This document shows, in pieces, positions 35,632 to 45,034 of a DNA stretch of 64,000 bases. The stretch lies in NCBI RefSeq assembly GCF_010500835.1, contig NZ_JAAAMJ010000006.1, positions 124,001 to 188,000 of the forward strand. Direction: 5' to 3'. A program made the translations under genes and the position numbers. The stretch is from Aurantimonas aggregata (GTDB taxonomy: Bacteria > Pseudomonadota > Alphaproteobacteria > Rhizobiales > Rhizobiaceae). Position 1 is the stretch's first letter. Each line of letters starts with the position of its first letter. The notes under the pieces were generated by a model, which worked only from the letters and a program-made list of their open reading frames with translations, ran no database searches and was not told the origin of the DNA.

Positions 35632-36240
35632 TCACAGATCGATGCCCGACGGGGCGGCCGGCGCCACGGGAACGATCATTCCGCGCTCCTTGAGGAAAGG
35701 ATGGATCGCGACTGCGGCGCGCAACTGGCTCTGCGCCAGGCCGAAGCGGCCCTGGCGCATCAGGATGATGGCGCGGCCGGACATCGCGGCGAAATGCCTC
35801 GGCTCCAGCGCGATGGCCTGGTCGACATCGCCCAGCGCGCCGTCGAAATCGTCCTGCAGGAAGCGCACGAAACCCCGCTGGTTCCAGGCCTCGGCGTAGC
35901 CGGGCGCGGCAGCGATGGCCTTGTCCAGAAGGCTGCGGGCGCCGGCGAAGTCGTAGCTCTCCCGCCGTTCCATTGCGCGCTCGAGAAGCTGGCGTGTGGC
36001 AAGGTTCGGGGCGGTCGCCATCCAGTGGCGCCAGATGGCAGCTTCGGCGGCGCGGCCCTCCGCCTCGCTGGAAGCGTTCTTCAGCGCGGCGAAGAGACGG
36101 GCGTCGGCAGGGTGGTTGTCCTTCGGTAAAGGGGCCTGCAGCCCGGCGCCCGGCTCCACCATCTCCGCCGAAGCGGGCAGCGCCGCGAGAACGACGCCGG
36201 CCCCAAGGGCGGATCGAAACAGCGCAGCGCGATATCGCAT
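35632..36240 (-). CDS. Periplasmic TPR-repeat protein
   Basis: 202 residues with signal peptide ending LPASAE. Three tetratricopeptide-like repeats between about 85 and 185, e.g. ARSLLDKAIAAAPGYAEAWNQRGFVRFLQDDFDGALGDVDQAIALEPRHFAAM. Protein-protein interaction role; partner unknown. Strong ribosome site GGAGAGG. The MBL-fold gene follows 34 bases later. Confidence 0.87.
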   Translation of the reverse strand: MRYRAALFRSALGAGVVLAALPASAEMVEPGAGLQAPLPKDNHPADARLFAALKNASSEAEGRAAEAAIWRHWMATAPNLATRQLLERAMERRESYDFAGARSLLDKAIAAAPGYAEAWNQRGFVRFLQDDFDGALGDVDQAIALEPRHFAAMSGRAIILMRQGRFGLAQSQLRAAVAIHPFLKERGMIVPVAPAAPSGIDL

Positions 36241-36381
36241 GGTCGCCTCTCCTGACCATCGGCGCGGACGCGGGGCGTGCCGGCCGCTTACCGCAAGAGG
36301 CTACCGTCCCGGACGGAGAAGCAAAATCACCGTGGCGTCATCGCGCTTCGTGGGCCGGGCGGATCGACGCCAGCCGGTCGC

Positions 36382-36897
36382 TCAAGTTGCCGCGCCCGCT
36401 GCGACCATCGCCTGCCAGCGGGCGATCAGCGCCGCGAAGCGGTCTTCCGGCGCGTGGCGATAGGCGAGCTCGTCGGCGCCGATCCGCACGAAACCCTGTT
36501 TCGACGCCGTCCAGATATGTCCGGCCGGGATCAGCCATGACGTATCGTCGAGCGTGCCCGCCTTGATGTTCACCCGGCTCGGATCGCCTTCCGAGCGGTG
36601 CTGGATGCGCACCCCGCATTCGGGACAGAAATCCCCGAGCCGGACCGTGCCGCTGTCCGACAGGCGGCGGGTCGTCGCCATCCGGCCGGTGATCGTCACC
36701 GAACCGGGATCGACGCGCAGCGACTCGCCGAAGGCGCTCGAGGTCTGGGTCTGGCACTCGGTGCAGTGGCAGAGATAGAAGACGGAAGGCGCGGCATCGA
36801 TCGTGTAGCGCAGGCCGCCGCACTGGCAGCCGCCGGTCAGCGGCAGCATTGGCATCGTCACCGGTTCGATCGGGTCGCTCGTCATCGGGTCGGTCAT
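36382..36897 (-). CDS. GFA/CENP-V-domain zinc protein
   Basis: 171 residues. The GFA zinc ligands are present: GGCQCGGLRY, YLCHCTECQ and DFCPECGVR. Family named after glutathione-dependent formaldehyde activation, but most members are uncharacterised. Start at MTDPMTSD; the longer frame from 37002 overlaps the divergent yebC start region and is basic and non-conserved. Confidence 0.86.
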   Translation of the reverse strand: MTDPMTSDPIEPVTMPMLPLTGGCQCGGLRYTIDAAPSVFYLCHCTECQTQTSSAFGESLRVDPGSVTITGRMATTRRLSDSGTVRLGDFCPECGVRIQHRSEGDPSRVNIKAGTLDDTSWLIPAGHIWTASKQGFVRIGADELAYRHAPEDRFAALIARWQAMVAAGAAT

Positions 36898-36986
36898 ATT
36901 GCGTCGCTCATGCATTGGCCGTTCTGGACGTTTGTCGTGTCCTTTACTATGACGGGCACCTTCACGCTTAGACAGACGGGTTCGCC

Positions 36987-37736
36987 ATGGCCGGCCATTC
37001 ACAGTTCAAGAACATCATGCATCGCAAGGGCCGCCAGGACGCGGTCCGTTCGAAGCTGTTCTCCAAGCTCGCGCGCGAGATCACCGTGGCGGCGAAGTCG
37101 GGCCTGCCCGACCCCGACATGAACCCGCGCCTGCGCCTGGCCATCAACAACGCCAAGGCGCAGTCGATGCCCAAGGACAACATCGAGCGGGCGGTCAAGA
37201 AGGCCGCCGGCGGCGACGCCGAGACCTACGAGGAAATCCGCTACGAGGGCTACGGGCCGGGCGGCGTCGCGGTGATCGTCGAGGCGCTGACCGACAACCG
37301 CAACCGCACTGCCTCCAACGTCCGCTCCTATTTCACCAAGTCGGGCGGCGCGATGGGCGAGACCGGCTCGGTCGCCTTCATGTTCGACAAGGTCGGCGAG
37401 ATCGTCTACCCGGCCGCCGCCGGCAGCGTCGACAAGGTGATGGAAGCCGCCATCGAGGCCGGGGCGGACGACGTCGTCTCCGACGAGAACGGCCACACGA
37501 TCATCACCGCCTTCGAGGATTTGAACGACGTCTCCGGCGCGCTGGAGAAGCTGCTTGGCGAGGCCGAGAGCGTGCGCACCATCTGGCGGCCGCAGACCGG
37601 CACGCCGGTCGACGAGGACAAGGCGATCAGCGTCATGAAGCTCATCGCCAATCTCGACGACGACGACGACGTGCAGAACGTCTACGCCAATTTCGAGGTC
37701 GACGACGCGGTGATGGCCAAGCTGTCGGCCGCCTGA
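36987..37736 (+). CDS. YebC/PmpR-family DNA-binding regulator
   Basis: 249 residues with the invariant start [64 protein letters not shown] and the acidic C-terminal [16 protein letters not shown]. YebC proteins help ribosomes through proline stretches and also act as regulators. Commonly upstream of ruvC, as here, but separated by a serine hydrolase gene on the other strand. Confidence 0.95.
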   Translation: MAGHSQFKNIMHRKGRQDAVRSKLFSKLAREITVAAKSGLPDPDMNPRLRLAINNAKAQSMPKDNIERAVKKAAGGDAETYEEIRYEGYGPGGVAVIVEALTDNRNRTASNVRSYFTKSGGAMGETGSVAFMFDKVGEIVYPAAAGSVDKVMEAAIEAGADDVVSDENGHTIITAFEDLNDVSGALEKLLGEAESVRTIWRPQTGTPVDEDKAISVMKLIANLDDDDDVQNVYANFEVDDAVMAKLSAA

Positions 37737-37746
37737 GCCGAAGCGC

Positions 37747-38781
37747 CTACCCCTCCGACTGGCGGGCTGCCGCTGCCGGCACGATCGTTTCGGTGACGAG
37801 GCGGTGCAGGGCCTCGCGGTGTCCCGTCCGTCCGGACGGGCTGTTTGCGTCGGAGGTGATCACGACGGTCAGGTCGAGCTCCGGCAGGACATAGACCATC
37901 TGGCCGCCATAGCCCCAGCCGTAGCGCACGTCGTAGCCGCCGAACTGCTCGATGAACCAGCCATAGCCGTAGCGCCCGGCATGGAAGCGCGACTGCGTCC
38001 GCGGCTCCCAGGACGCGTCGATCCACTCGGCGGGAATGACGGCGCGTCCGTCCGGAGCCTTGCCGCCATTGCGGTAGAGTTCGCCGAAGGCCAGCAGCGA
38101 GCGCGGCGTCATCGCCATCTGGTTGCCGCCGAGATAGATGCCCTGCGGGTCGCGCTCCCAGGCGGTGATGGAAACACCCGTGTCGCCCAGCCAGTCGCGG
38201 GCGAGCTCCAGCGTCGAGCGGCCGCTTTCGCGGGTCAGGATCGCCGACAACAGATGCGTCGAGCCGGTGGAATACAGCATCGAACTGCCCGGGTCGTTCT
38301 CGAATGGCCGCGCGAGAGCCGCGCGCACCCAGTCGCGGCTGGCGACCCAGCTGCCGTAATTGGCGCCGGACGTGCGCCCGAGACCGGCCTGCATCGACAA
38401 GAGATGGCCGATCGTCACCTCGGCCATGCGGGGGTCGGGATCGGCCGGCAGCTTGTCGCGTAGAAGCGGCGCGATGGGCTGGTCGACGCCGTCGAGCACG
38501 CCCTTGTCGATGGCGATGCCAACCAGCGCCGAGATGATCGACTTGGACGCCGACTTGATGTTGGTCGATTCGCTCGTCTCATGGCCGCGGAAGCCTTCGT
38601 CGACCAGCATCTCGCCGCCTTGCGCGACCAGCAGCGTCTCGACAGGCTCGAGGCTGCGGGCGCGCTCGACCGCCGGCTGGAAGGAGGAGCGGATCGATGC
38701 GTCCTGCGCGGAAGCGCCGGGGGGGACGAGAATCAGCGAGGCGAGAGCGGAGGCGAGGAGGCTGCGTCGGGATATGATCAT
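37747..38781 (-). CDS. Serine hydrolase, beta-lactamase class C / 6-aminohexanoate-dimer hydrolase-like
   Basis: About 344 residues. Tat/Sec-type signal ([23 protein letters not shown]). Nucleophile SxxK motif S-A-S-K in [15 protein letters not shown], Tyr in MLYSTGSTH, and GYGG as the third motif. Family: penicillin-binding-protein-like esterases and peptidases. Natural substrate unknown; no evidence that it is a beta-lactamase. An ATG three codons upstream is also possible. Confidence 0.88.
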   Translation of the reverse strand: MIISRRSLLASALASLILVPPGASAQDASIRSSFQPAVERARSLEPVETLLVAQGGEMLVDEGFRGHETSESTNIKSASKSIISALVGIAIDKGVLDGVDQPIAPLLRDKLPADPDPRMAEVTIGHLLSMQAGLGRTSGANYGSWVASRDWVRAALARPFENDPGSSMLYSTGSTHLLSAILTRESGRSTLELARDWLGDTGVSITAWERDPQGIYLGGNQMAMTPRSLLAFGELYRNGGKAPDGRAVIPAEWIDASWEPRTQSRFHAGRYGYGWFIEQFGGYDVRYGWGYGGQMVYVLPELDLTVVITSDANSPSGRTGHREALHRLVTETIVPAAAARQSEG

Positions 38782-38897
38782 CGGCGCCACATGGGGCGGA
38801 TTCTGCCGCGCTGCACCCTCTTCACCGAAAGCTGATCCGGTTGCCTCGCGGGCGCTATGGTCGGGTTCTTGCGGCAGATCAAACCAGAGCGCGCTTC

Positions 38898-38912
38898 GTT
38901 TTTGGTTTGTTC
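38898..38912 (+). promoter_or_regulatory. Candidate LexA box before ruvC
   Basis: GTTT-N7-GTTC, one mismatch from the alphaproteobacterial SOS box GTTC-N7-GTTC, 54 bases before the ruvC start. The ruv genes are typical LexA targets. Confidence 0.4.
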
Positions 38913-38965
38913 ATGCTTCGTCTTCTCAATGCGCGGAGATTCGGGTAGGCATAAAGGTTAAGAGA

Positions 38966-39484
38966 ATGTTGCAGGAGCGGGTCATTCGCATCATCGGCAT
39001 CGATCCGGGGCTGAGGAATACCGGCTGGGGGGTCATCGAGATCGTCGGCAACTCGCTGCGATTCGTTGCCAGCGGCACGGTGAAGTCCGACGCCAAGACG
39101 GACCTCGCCACCCGCCTGAAGACGCTGCATGACGGGCTGACGGCGGTGATGGCGGAATACGCGCCGCACGAGGCGGCGGTGGAGCAGACCTTCGTCAACA
39201 AGGATGCGGTGGCGACGCTGAAGCTCGGCCAGGCCCGCGGCATCGCCATGCTGGTGCCGGCGCTGGCCGGCCTGCCGGTGGCCGAATATGCGCCGAACGC
39301 CGTCAAGAAGACGGTGATCGGCGTCGGCCATGGCGACAAGAAGCAGATCCACATGATGGTGAAGGTGCTGATGCCGAAGGCGACATTCGACTCGGACGAC
39401 GCCGCCGACGCCATCGCCATCGCCATCTGCCACGGTCATCACCGCCAGTCGGCGCAGTCGCGGGCGATCCTCGCCGGGCTCTGA
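38966..39484 (+). CDS. ruvC: Crossover junction endodeoxyribonuclease RuvC
   Basis: 172 residues: [17 protein letters not shown] at the start gives the first catalytic Asp (D13 in IDPGL), [23 protein letters not shown] the Glu, and [18 protein letters not shown] the last two acidic residues. It resolves Holliday junctions together with RuvAB. The start is the ATG after AAGG; a long upstream frame is not RuvC. First gene of ruvCAB. Confidence 0.95.
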   Translation: MLQERVIRIIGIDPGLRNTGWGVIEIVGNSLRFVASGTVKSDAKTDLATRLKTLHDGLTAVMAEYAPHEAAVEQTFVNKDAVATLKLGQARGIAMLVPALAGLPVAEYAPNAVKKTVIGVGHGDKKQIHMMVKVLMPKATFDSDDAADAIAIAICHGHHRQSAQSRAILAGL

Positions 39485-39526
39485 CGGTCGCGTCAGGCAG
39501 CGGCGAGGATCCGCTCGAGTCCGACG

Positions 39527-39718
39527 TCAGTCCGCGCTGCCGCCGGTGTCGGACTGGCGCAGGCCGGGGATCAGGCTGTCCTTGCCGGCCGTGTCATCGG
39601 ATCTCGCCTTGTTCATTGCTTCGTTGGCTTCGCGGGCTTCCTTGCCGGAGTCCTGCTCGAGTTCCTTTGAGTCGGTCGGGTGCTTTCCGTCGATGGGGAT
39701 CTGCGGCTTGGCGTTCAT
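39527..39718 (-). CDS. Small hydrophilic, probably disordered protein
   Basis: 63 residues, highly charged, without Cys or hydrophobic segment (NAKPQIPIDGKHPTDSKELEQDSGKEAREANEAMNKARSDD). I do not recognise the family. It has a GAGAGG ribosome site and lies antisense between ruvC and ruvA. Stress-type hydrophilin-like composition is noted but not diagnostic. Confidence 0.5.
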   Translation of the reverse strand: MNAKPQIPIDGKHPTDSKELEQDSGKEAREANEAMNKARSDDTAGKDSLIPGLRQSDTGGSAD

Positions 39719-39907
39719 CGTCGTACCTCTCGGGAGCGTTGATCTGGAGGACGAACGCGCTGCAGGACCAAGCGATCCCTGCCGCCCGGCTGCGGGCGCA
39801 TCTGTTCCCGCCTTGTTCCGCCGGGCGTTTTGCGCGATACGGAACGGGTCGCGCGCCGCGATGCCGGTCCGCCGGGACCGTCATGCACCAGCCCCGGAGA
39901 CGCATCC

Positions 39908-40528
39908 TTGATCGGCAAGCTGAAGGGCACTCTCGACGAGATCGCCGAGGACCACGTGGTCGTCGACGTGCACGGCGTCGGCTACGTGGCGTTCTGCGGC
40001 GCCCGCACGCTCGCCTCGCTCGGCGGCGTGGGCGAGGCCGTGGTGCTGTTCATCGAGACCTATGTGCGCGAGGACATGATCCGGCTCTACGGCTTTGCCA
40101 GCGAGAACGAGCGCGGCTGGTTCCGCCTGCTGCAGAACGTGCAGGGCGTTGGCGCCAAGGTGGCGCTCGCCGTGCTCGGCACGCTGTCGACCGGCGATCT
40201 CGCCAATGCCGTGGCGCTGCAGGACAAGGCGATGGTGGCGCGGGCGCCCGGCGTCGGGCCGAAGGTCGCCGCGCGCATCGTCGCCGAGCTGCGCGACAAG
40301 GCGCCGGCGATGTCGGGTGCTGCCGACGCCGAATCCTTCGCCCTGAAGCGCGGCCTCGGCGACGGTGTCGCGCCCGGCCCGATCGCCGACGCCGTCTCGG
40401 CGCTGGTCAATCTCGGCTATCCGCGCGACCAAGCCGCCTCGGCCGTGGCGGTCGCGGTGAAGGAGGCCGGCGACGATGCCGCCTCGACCGTGCTGATCCG
40501 CCTCGCGCTGAAGGCGCTCAGCCGATGA
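39908..40528 (+). CDS. ruvA: Holliday junction branch migration protein RuvA
   Basis: 206 residues from a TTG start ([12 protein letters not shown]), with GGAG ten bases earlier. Helix-hairpin-helix motifs [18 protein letters not shown] and [21 protein letters not shown], and a C-terminal RuvB-binding domain after a linker ([21 protein letters not shown]). It tetramerises on junctions and loads RuvB. Confidence 0.95.
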   Translation: MIGKLKGTLDEIAEDHVVVDVHGVGYVAFCGARTLASLGGVGEAVVLFIETYVREDMIRLYGFASENERGWFRLLQNVQGVGAKVALAVLGTLSTGDLANAVALQDKAMVARAPGVGPKVAARIVAELRDKAPAMSGAADAESFALKRGLGDGVAPGPIADAVSALVNLGYPRDQAASAVAVAVKEAGDDAASTVLIRLALKALSR

Positions 40529-40549
40529 CCCGCCGGATTGACTTCGCCG

Positions 40550-40567
40550 GCGCTTGGCGCCAAGCGC
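40550..40567. repeat. 18-bp perfect palindrome between ruvA and ruvB
   Basis: GCGCTTGGC followed by its exact complement, in the 46-base ruvA-ruvB spacer, just before the weak ruvB ribosome site (GGGA). In RNA it forms a hairpin that could tune ruvB translation. Confidence 0.5.
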
Positions 40568-40574
40568 TCGGGAC

Positions 40575-41621
40575 ATGAGCGAGACCCGCATCATCACGCC
40601 GGAAAAGCGCGGCGAGGACCTCGACACGACGCTGCGCCCGCAGCGCCTCGACGAGTTCGTCGGCCAGGCCTCTGCGCGCGCCAATCTCAAGGTGTTCATC
40701 GAGGCGGCGCGCAATCGCGGCGAGGCGCTGGACCACGTGCTGTTCGTCGGCCCGCCCGGCCTCGGCAAGACGACGCTGGCCCAGATCATGGCCAAGGAAC
40801 TCGGCGTCAATTTCCGCGCGACCTCCGGCCCGGTCATCGCCAAGGCCGGCGACCTCGCGGCGTTGCTGACCAACCTCGAAGAGCGCGACGTCCTGTTCAT
40901 CGACGAGATCCATCGGCTCAGCCCGGCGGTCGAGGAGATCCTCTATCCCGCGATGGAGGATTTCCAGCTCGATCTGATCATCGGCGAGGGGCCGGCGGCC
41001 CGCTCGGTGAAGATCGATCTGTCGAAATTCACCCTCGTCGCCGCGACGACGCGGCTCGGGCTTTTGACGACGCCCTTGCGCGACCGCTTCGGCATCCCGG
41101 TCCGGCTCAGCTTCTACACGGTCGAGGAGCTCGAACACATCGTCAAGCGCGGCGCCCGGCTGATGGGCCTTGCCATGGCCGAGGAGGGGGCGCGCGAGAT
41201 CGCCCGCCGCGCTCGTGGCACGCCGCGCATCGCCGGAAGGCTGCTGCGCCGGGTGCGCGACTTCGCCGACGTCGCCGGCGTGCCGATCGTCGACCGGCGC
41301 ATCGCCGACGAGGCGCTGTCGCGGCTCGAGGTCGACAGTCTCGGCCTCGACCAGCTCGACCGGCGCTATCTCGACCTCATCGCGCTGAATTTCGGCGGCG
41401 GCCCGGTCGGCATCGAGACCATCGCCGCGGCCCTGTCGGAACCGCGCGACGCGATCGAGGACATCGTCGAGCCGTATCTCCTGCAGCAGGGATTCCTGCA
41501 GCGCACGCCGCGCGGCCGGCTTTTGACCCAGCGCGCCTTCCAGCACATCGGGCTGGCTGTGCCGGCAACCTACCAGGGCTCGCAGGCCAGCCTGTTCGAG
41601 GATCCCGGCGACGCGACCTGA
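40575..41621 (+). CDS. ruvB: Holliday junction branch migration helicase RuvB
   Basis: 348 residues. AAA+ motor with Walker A GPPGLGKT (59-66), Walker [12 protein letters not shown], sensor VAATTR and arginine finger in [11 protein letters not shown]-terminal winged helix with [14 protein letters not shown]. It drives branch migration with RuvA. Start [10 protein letters not shown] matches the family; an in-frame TTG seven codons earlier overlaps the palindrome. Confidence 0.96.
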   Translation: MSETRIITPEKRGEDLDTTLRPQRLDEFVGQASARANLKVFIEAARNRGEALDHVLFVGPPGLGKTTLAQIMAKELGVNFRATSGPVIAKAGDLAALLTNLEERDVLFIDEIHRLSPAVEEILYPAMEDFQLDLIIGEGPAARSVKIDLSKFTLVAATTRLGLLTTPLRDRFGIPVRLSFYTVEELEHIVKRGARLMGLAMAEEGAREIARRARGTPRIAGRLLRRVRDFADVAGVPIVDRRIADEALSRLEVDSLGLDQLDRRYLDLIALNFGGGPVGIETIAAALSEPRDAIEDIVEPYLLQQGFLQRTPRGRLLTQRAFQHIGLAVPATYQGSQASLFEDPGDAT

Positions 41622-41636
41622 GCTCGGCTGCGTCGC

Positions 41637-43073
41637 TCAGCGGTCGGCAGGCGTTTCCGCGACCGGCTGGACGGCGGGACCCGGCGGCGGCAGGCGGCCG
41701 CGCGGATGGCGCAGGCTCGCACCCAGCCATTCGCCGGCGCTGTCGATCGTCGCCAGCGCGGCGCCGCTATGGGCGGGCCGCGCCTGCGCCATGAACGATT
41801 CCATCTGGAAGCGTATGGCTTCCCGCTGCGCGTCGGTGCGGCAGGCGGGCACTAGCTCGGCGAGGCAGAGCAGGAACCGCTCCCCGGCGATCATGTCGCT
41901 GGCCGCATATTGCCGGACATGGCCGAAGGACATCTCGAGATAGTCGCCGAAGCTGTGGCTGCGGTCGATGACCCGCAGTCTGCCCTCGCCATCGTCATGC
42001 AGCGGGTCGGGTCCGTCGTGGCCGGCGAGCGTCGCCATCGCCGCCATCAGCCAGTCGAGGCAGGTGATCGCCGTGAACGGGTCGTTGACGCCCGGCGAAA
42101 GCGCCCTTGCGGCGATCTCCACCAGCTCGTCGAACAGGAACATCAGGTCGTCGCTGGGCGTGCGCTCGTTGCCGGTGGCGATCGAGGACAAGAGCTTCTG
42201 GCGCGTCTCCTCCGACACCCGCTCGCTCGGCCAGGCGTGGAACAGCACGCGGCCGGGATGGACGAATTCGCCGGTCCGGCAGTTCAGCCGGACGACGATG
42301 TCGGCGTCCCGGGCCGCATTGACCAGCGTCTGCCGGTCGACGACCTGCAGATACCCGGCGCGGTCGCACGCTACCTCCGCATAGGGGACGCTGGCCGCCA
42401 TCTCGTCGACGCCCTCATGAAAGCAGGCCGGGATCTGCCAGAGCCGGTCCTCGCGCGTTCCCGGATCGTCGGCCGCCTCCTGCGGATCGCGGAACGTCGC
42501 CTCGATCTGCTTCGTCAGCGTGCTGCCGATGCCGGCGATGACGTTGGAGATGTGGATGTTCGAGGGGACGTGGTGGATGAAGAAGATCAGGACGCCGATC
42601 GAGGCGATGGCGAGGATGATCGCCGCGAACACGGCGATGTTCGGCACGAACATTGCGCCGAAGGGGCCGGAATCCGCCCCGTCCTGAACGCTGCGCAGCA
42701 CCAGCATGCAATAGACGAAGGTGGCGACGAAGACGCCGAGCGTCACCTGGTTGCCGCGGTCGTTCATGAAGTTGGTCAGAAGCCGCGGGCCGAAGCTGCC
42801 CGAGGCGAACACCACGGCGGCCATGGTGACCGAGAAAACCGTGCCGGCCACCCCGATCATCGAGCCGCCGATCGCCGACAGGATCGCGCGCGCCCCGTCG
42901 GGCTGTGTGGCGAAGAGGAAGACGCTGTCGCCCAGCGAGTCGATCTGGATGACGCGGGCATCGACCTCCACGAGGACGATGGCCAGAACCGCGGCGGCGG
43001 TCGCCATGATCGACGGGATGAACCAGTAGCTCGCGATGACGCGCTGGTAATACTGCTGAACAAACGCGCGCAT
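41637..43073 (-). CDS. DUF2254 membrane protein
   Basis: 478 residues. Four N-terminal membrane helices (roughly 15-35, 55-85, 100-125, 140-170) and a ~300-residue cytoplasmic part with DELVEIAARALSPGVNDPFTAITCLDWL, the most conserved stretch of DUF2254. Function unknown. Start MRAFVQQYY follows AAGGAG. Its stop is 16 bases from that of ruvB on the opposite strand. Confidence 0.85.
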   Translation of the reverse strand: MRAFVQQYYQRVIASYWFIPSIMATAAAVLAIVLVEVDARVIQIDSLGDSVFLFATQPDGARAILSAIGGSMIGVAGTVFSVTMAAVVFASGSFGPRLLTNFMNDRGNQVTLGVFVATFVYCMLVLRSVQDGADSGPFGAMFVPNIAVFAAIILAIASIGVLIFFIHHVPSNIHISNVIAGIGSTLTKQIEATFRDPQEAADDPGTREDRLWQIPACFHEGVDEMAASVPYAEVACDRAGYLQVVDRQTLVNAARDADIVVRLNCRTGEFVHPGRVLFHAWPSERVSEETRQKLLSSIATGNERTPSDDLMFLFDELVEIAARALSPGVNDPFTAITCLDWLMAAMATLAGHDGPDPLHDDGEGRLRVIDRSHSFGDYLEMSFGHVRQYAASDMIAGERFLLCLAELVPACRTDAQREAIRFQMESFMAQARPAHSGAALATIDSAGEWLGASLRHPRGRLPPPGPAVQPVAETPADR

Positions 43074-43287
43074 GAAGCTCCTTGTGGTCAGGTTGGCAGA
43101 TATGGCCCGAAGCGGCCGGCACAAGCGGCAATCTTTTCGATCACGTCACGGATCGCCAACGGTCTCTCTCACTGATAGCTTTACCTAGCGTCATCAAGCG
43201 TGCACGCCGTGTTCACGGCGCTCCGGGACAGCCGAGCCGCAGCCACGAGCGGCGTGGCCTGGACCCCAACAATCTGCGGGAGAAACC

Positions 43288-44949
43288 ATGTTCGAGACCT
43301 CGACCGTCCGGTCATTGCTGGCGGCCTGTGCCATGCTGGCGCTCGCGCCGCCCGCATGGGCGCAGAGCCCCGCGCCGACGCCGAACCAGATCCAGCAGGC
43401 GATGTATTTCCTCGCCGACCGACGCGACGGAGCGGATTGCCGCCCTGCCGTGGCCGACGGTTCGCCTACCTGGCCGGCCACGATCGGCAATCCCGCCATC
43501 AGCTGCCCGGATGCTTTCGGCTGGACATCGTTCCTGTCTGCGATCGACCAGCGATTCTGGACCTGGGGCACCGACCAGACGATCTGGGTGGATGATCCGA
43601 AGCCGCTCTGTGGCCGCGAAGGCTCGCCGGCCGATTGCTGCGACTCGGCGGTGTTGGCCGAGACGCCGCCGCTGGGCGAGACGCCGATGGCCGGCTGCCC
43701 GTATTATCCGCCCGACTGGTCCAATCCGCCGCCGGTGACCGTGGCGCGGCCGGCTTCGAGCCATTCCCACGACTTCCTCGACCGGCTCGATCCGTCGCGG
43801 GTGATGCGGCAGGAGGAGGCGGAGATCGTCTACCGCAACCGGCCGTTCGTCCGGTACAGCTTCGAGCAGAATCTCTACAACAAGGAAGGTCTCGGCGCCC
43901 GGTTCACGGCGATGCAGGACTGGATCTCGGCCAACGCGCCCTACCAGAACGACAGGCTGGCGGTCGACTATCCGGCCGACGCCGTCATGTTCAAGGTCGA
44001 CTATCTCAGCCAGACCGAAATGCTGGAGAACGGCCTGATCCAGCGGACCGACGGCAGCGGCCGGGAGCTCGATCCGCCCAACAATCCGGCGGCGCCCTAC
44101 ATCACGCTGCTGATCGAGGAGACCCTTGCCCCCGGCGACGAGGAGCCCGAGCTCTATTACCTCGTGGCGGTCACGGCGGCTTCGAAGGCTGTTCCCAACT
44201 GGCACTGGTACGCGATCGAGCATGTCGGCAATCTCGGCCGCTGCGACTTCATCGGGTGCAACGATTCTTTCGGGGTGAGCGCCGCCGGCGTGACTGTCGA
44301 CGGGCGCAGCTACGGCCAGAACTACATCCCGCCCAAGACCCAGAACTCCGAGGACTCCTCCGCCGACATCGTCTTCGATCCCGGCACCGCCTACACCGTG
44401 GAAGAGACGGGCGAAGAGATCACCCCCGAGCTCGACGCGCTGATGACGGCGATGGGCATCGGCACGGGCGCCGCGGCCGCCAATGCCGACATTCCGTCGC
44501 CGGCCGATCCGGCGTGGCGCAGCTATCGCCTCAAGGCCTCGCAGACCGATTTCGTCACCGCGACGGGCATGCCCACCCATAACGGCCAGTCGATCACCGA
44601 GGGCGGCTTCGTCGATTCCGCGTCGTGCATCACGTGCCACGCCCAGGCCGGCCCCGACGCATTGGGTAATCCGGGCATCCCAGGGATCGGGGCGCGCAGC
44701 GACCTGAACATGTTCGGCCTGAACCAGACGGTGAACGGCGCGCCGGATCCCGAATGGTACTTCGCCGGAGGCACCAACATGATGCGCTCGCTGCCGATGG
44801 ACTTCGTCTGGGGAATGCTCAACGCGACGTGCATCGCCCCGGAGGGGACGACCGGCAATTGCCAGTCCTATGCCGGGCCGCTCTTCGCGCCGCCAGTGAC
44901 GCCGGTGCCGACGGCGGGCAACGCGGCCGGCGCAGCGCCGGCGCAATGA
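43288..44949 (+). CDS. Secreted protein with one c-type haem-binding motif
   Basis: 553 residues. Signal peptide ending PPAWAQ. One CxxCH motif, CITCH (447-451), near the C-terminus after GMPTHNGQSITEGGFVDSAS; many additional Cys (51, 73, 108, 117-118, 137, 319, 324) suggest disulphides. NWHWYAIEHVGNLGRCDF is another distinctive stretch. It resembles long periplasmic monohaem proteins of unknown function in rhizobia; possible peroxide or aldehyde redox chemistry is only speculation. GGGAG site before ATG. No neighbour explains it. Confidence 0.75.
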   Translation: MFETSTVRSLLAACAMLALAPPAWAQSPAPTPNQIQQAMYFLADRRDGADCRPAVADGSPTWPATIGNPAISCPDAFGWTSFLSAIDQRFWTWGTDQTIWVDDPKPLCGREGSPADCCDSAVLAETPPLGETPMAGCPYYPPDWSNPPPVTVARPASSHSHDFLDRLDPSRVMRQEEAEIVYRNRPFVRYSFEQNLYNKEGLGARFTAMQDWISANAPYQNDRLAVDYPADAVMFKVDYLSQTEMLENGLIQRTDGSGRELDPPNNPAAPYITLLIEETLAPGDEEPELYYLVAVTAASKAVPNWHWYAIEHVGNLGRCDFIGCNDSFGVSAAGVTVDGRSYGQNYIPPKTQNSEDSSADIVFDPGTAYTVEETGEEITPELDALMTAMGIGTGAAAANADIPSPADPAWRSYRLKASQTDFVTATGMPTHNGQSITEGGFVDSASCITCHAQAGPDALGNPGIPGIGARSDLNMFGLNQTVNGAPDPEWYFAGGTNMMRSLPMDFVWGMLNATCIAPEGTTGNCQSYAGPLFAPPVTPVPTAGNAAGAAPAQ

Positions 44950-44987
44950 CGCCTTCGACACGCGCCGCGCCAGGGAGCGCCTAAACG

Positions 44988-45016
44988 AAAAAGGGCCGCC
45001 CTCGGGGCGACCCTTT
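44988..45016. terminator. Bidirectional terminator between convergent genes
   Basis: AAAGGG-C-CGCCC and GGGCG-A-CCCTTT form an 11-bp stem with one mismatch. The minus strand continues CCCTTTTTCGTTT, a strong T tail for the gene ending at 45035; the plus-strand tail is weaker. Confidence 0.8.
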
Positions 45017-45034
45017 CTGGTTTCTGGCAGTCGG

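Noticed and set aside
37747-38781. Possible beta-lactamase resistance gene
   Set aside because: SxxK and Tyr motifs are present but the third motif is GYGG and the pattern resembles NylB-type esterases; resistance is not supported.
41910-43175. 421-codon frame opposite the DUF2254 gene
   Set aside because: Antisense shadow; the opposite strand has membrane helices, a conserved domain and a good ribosome site.
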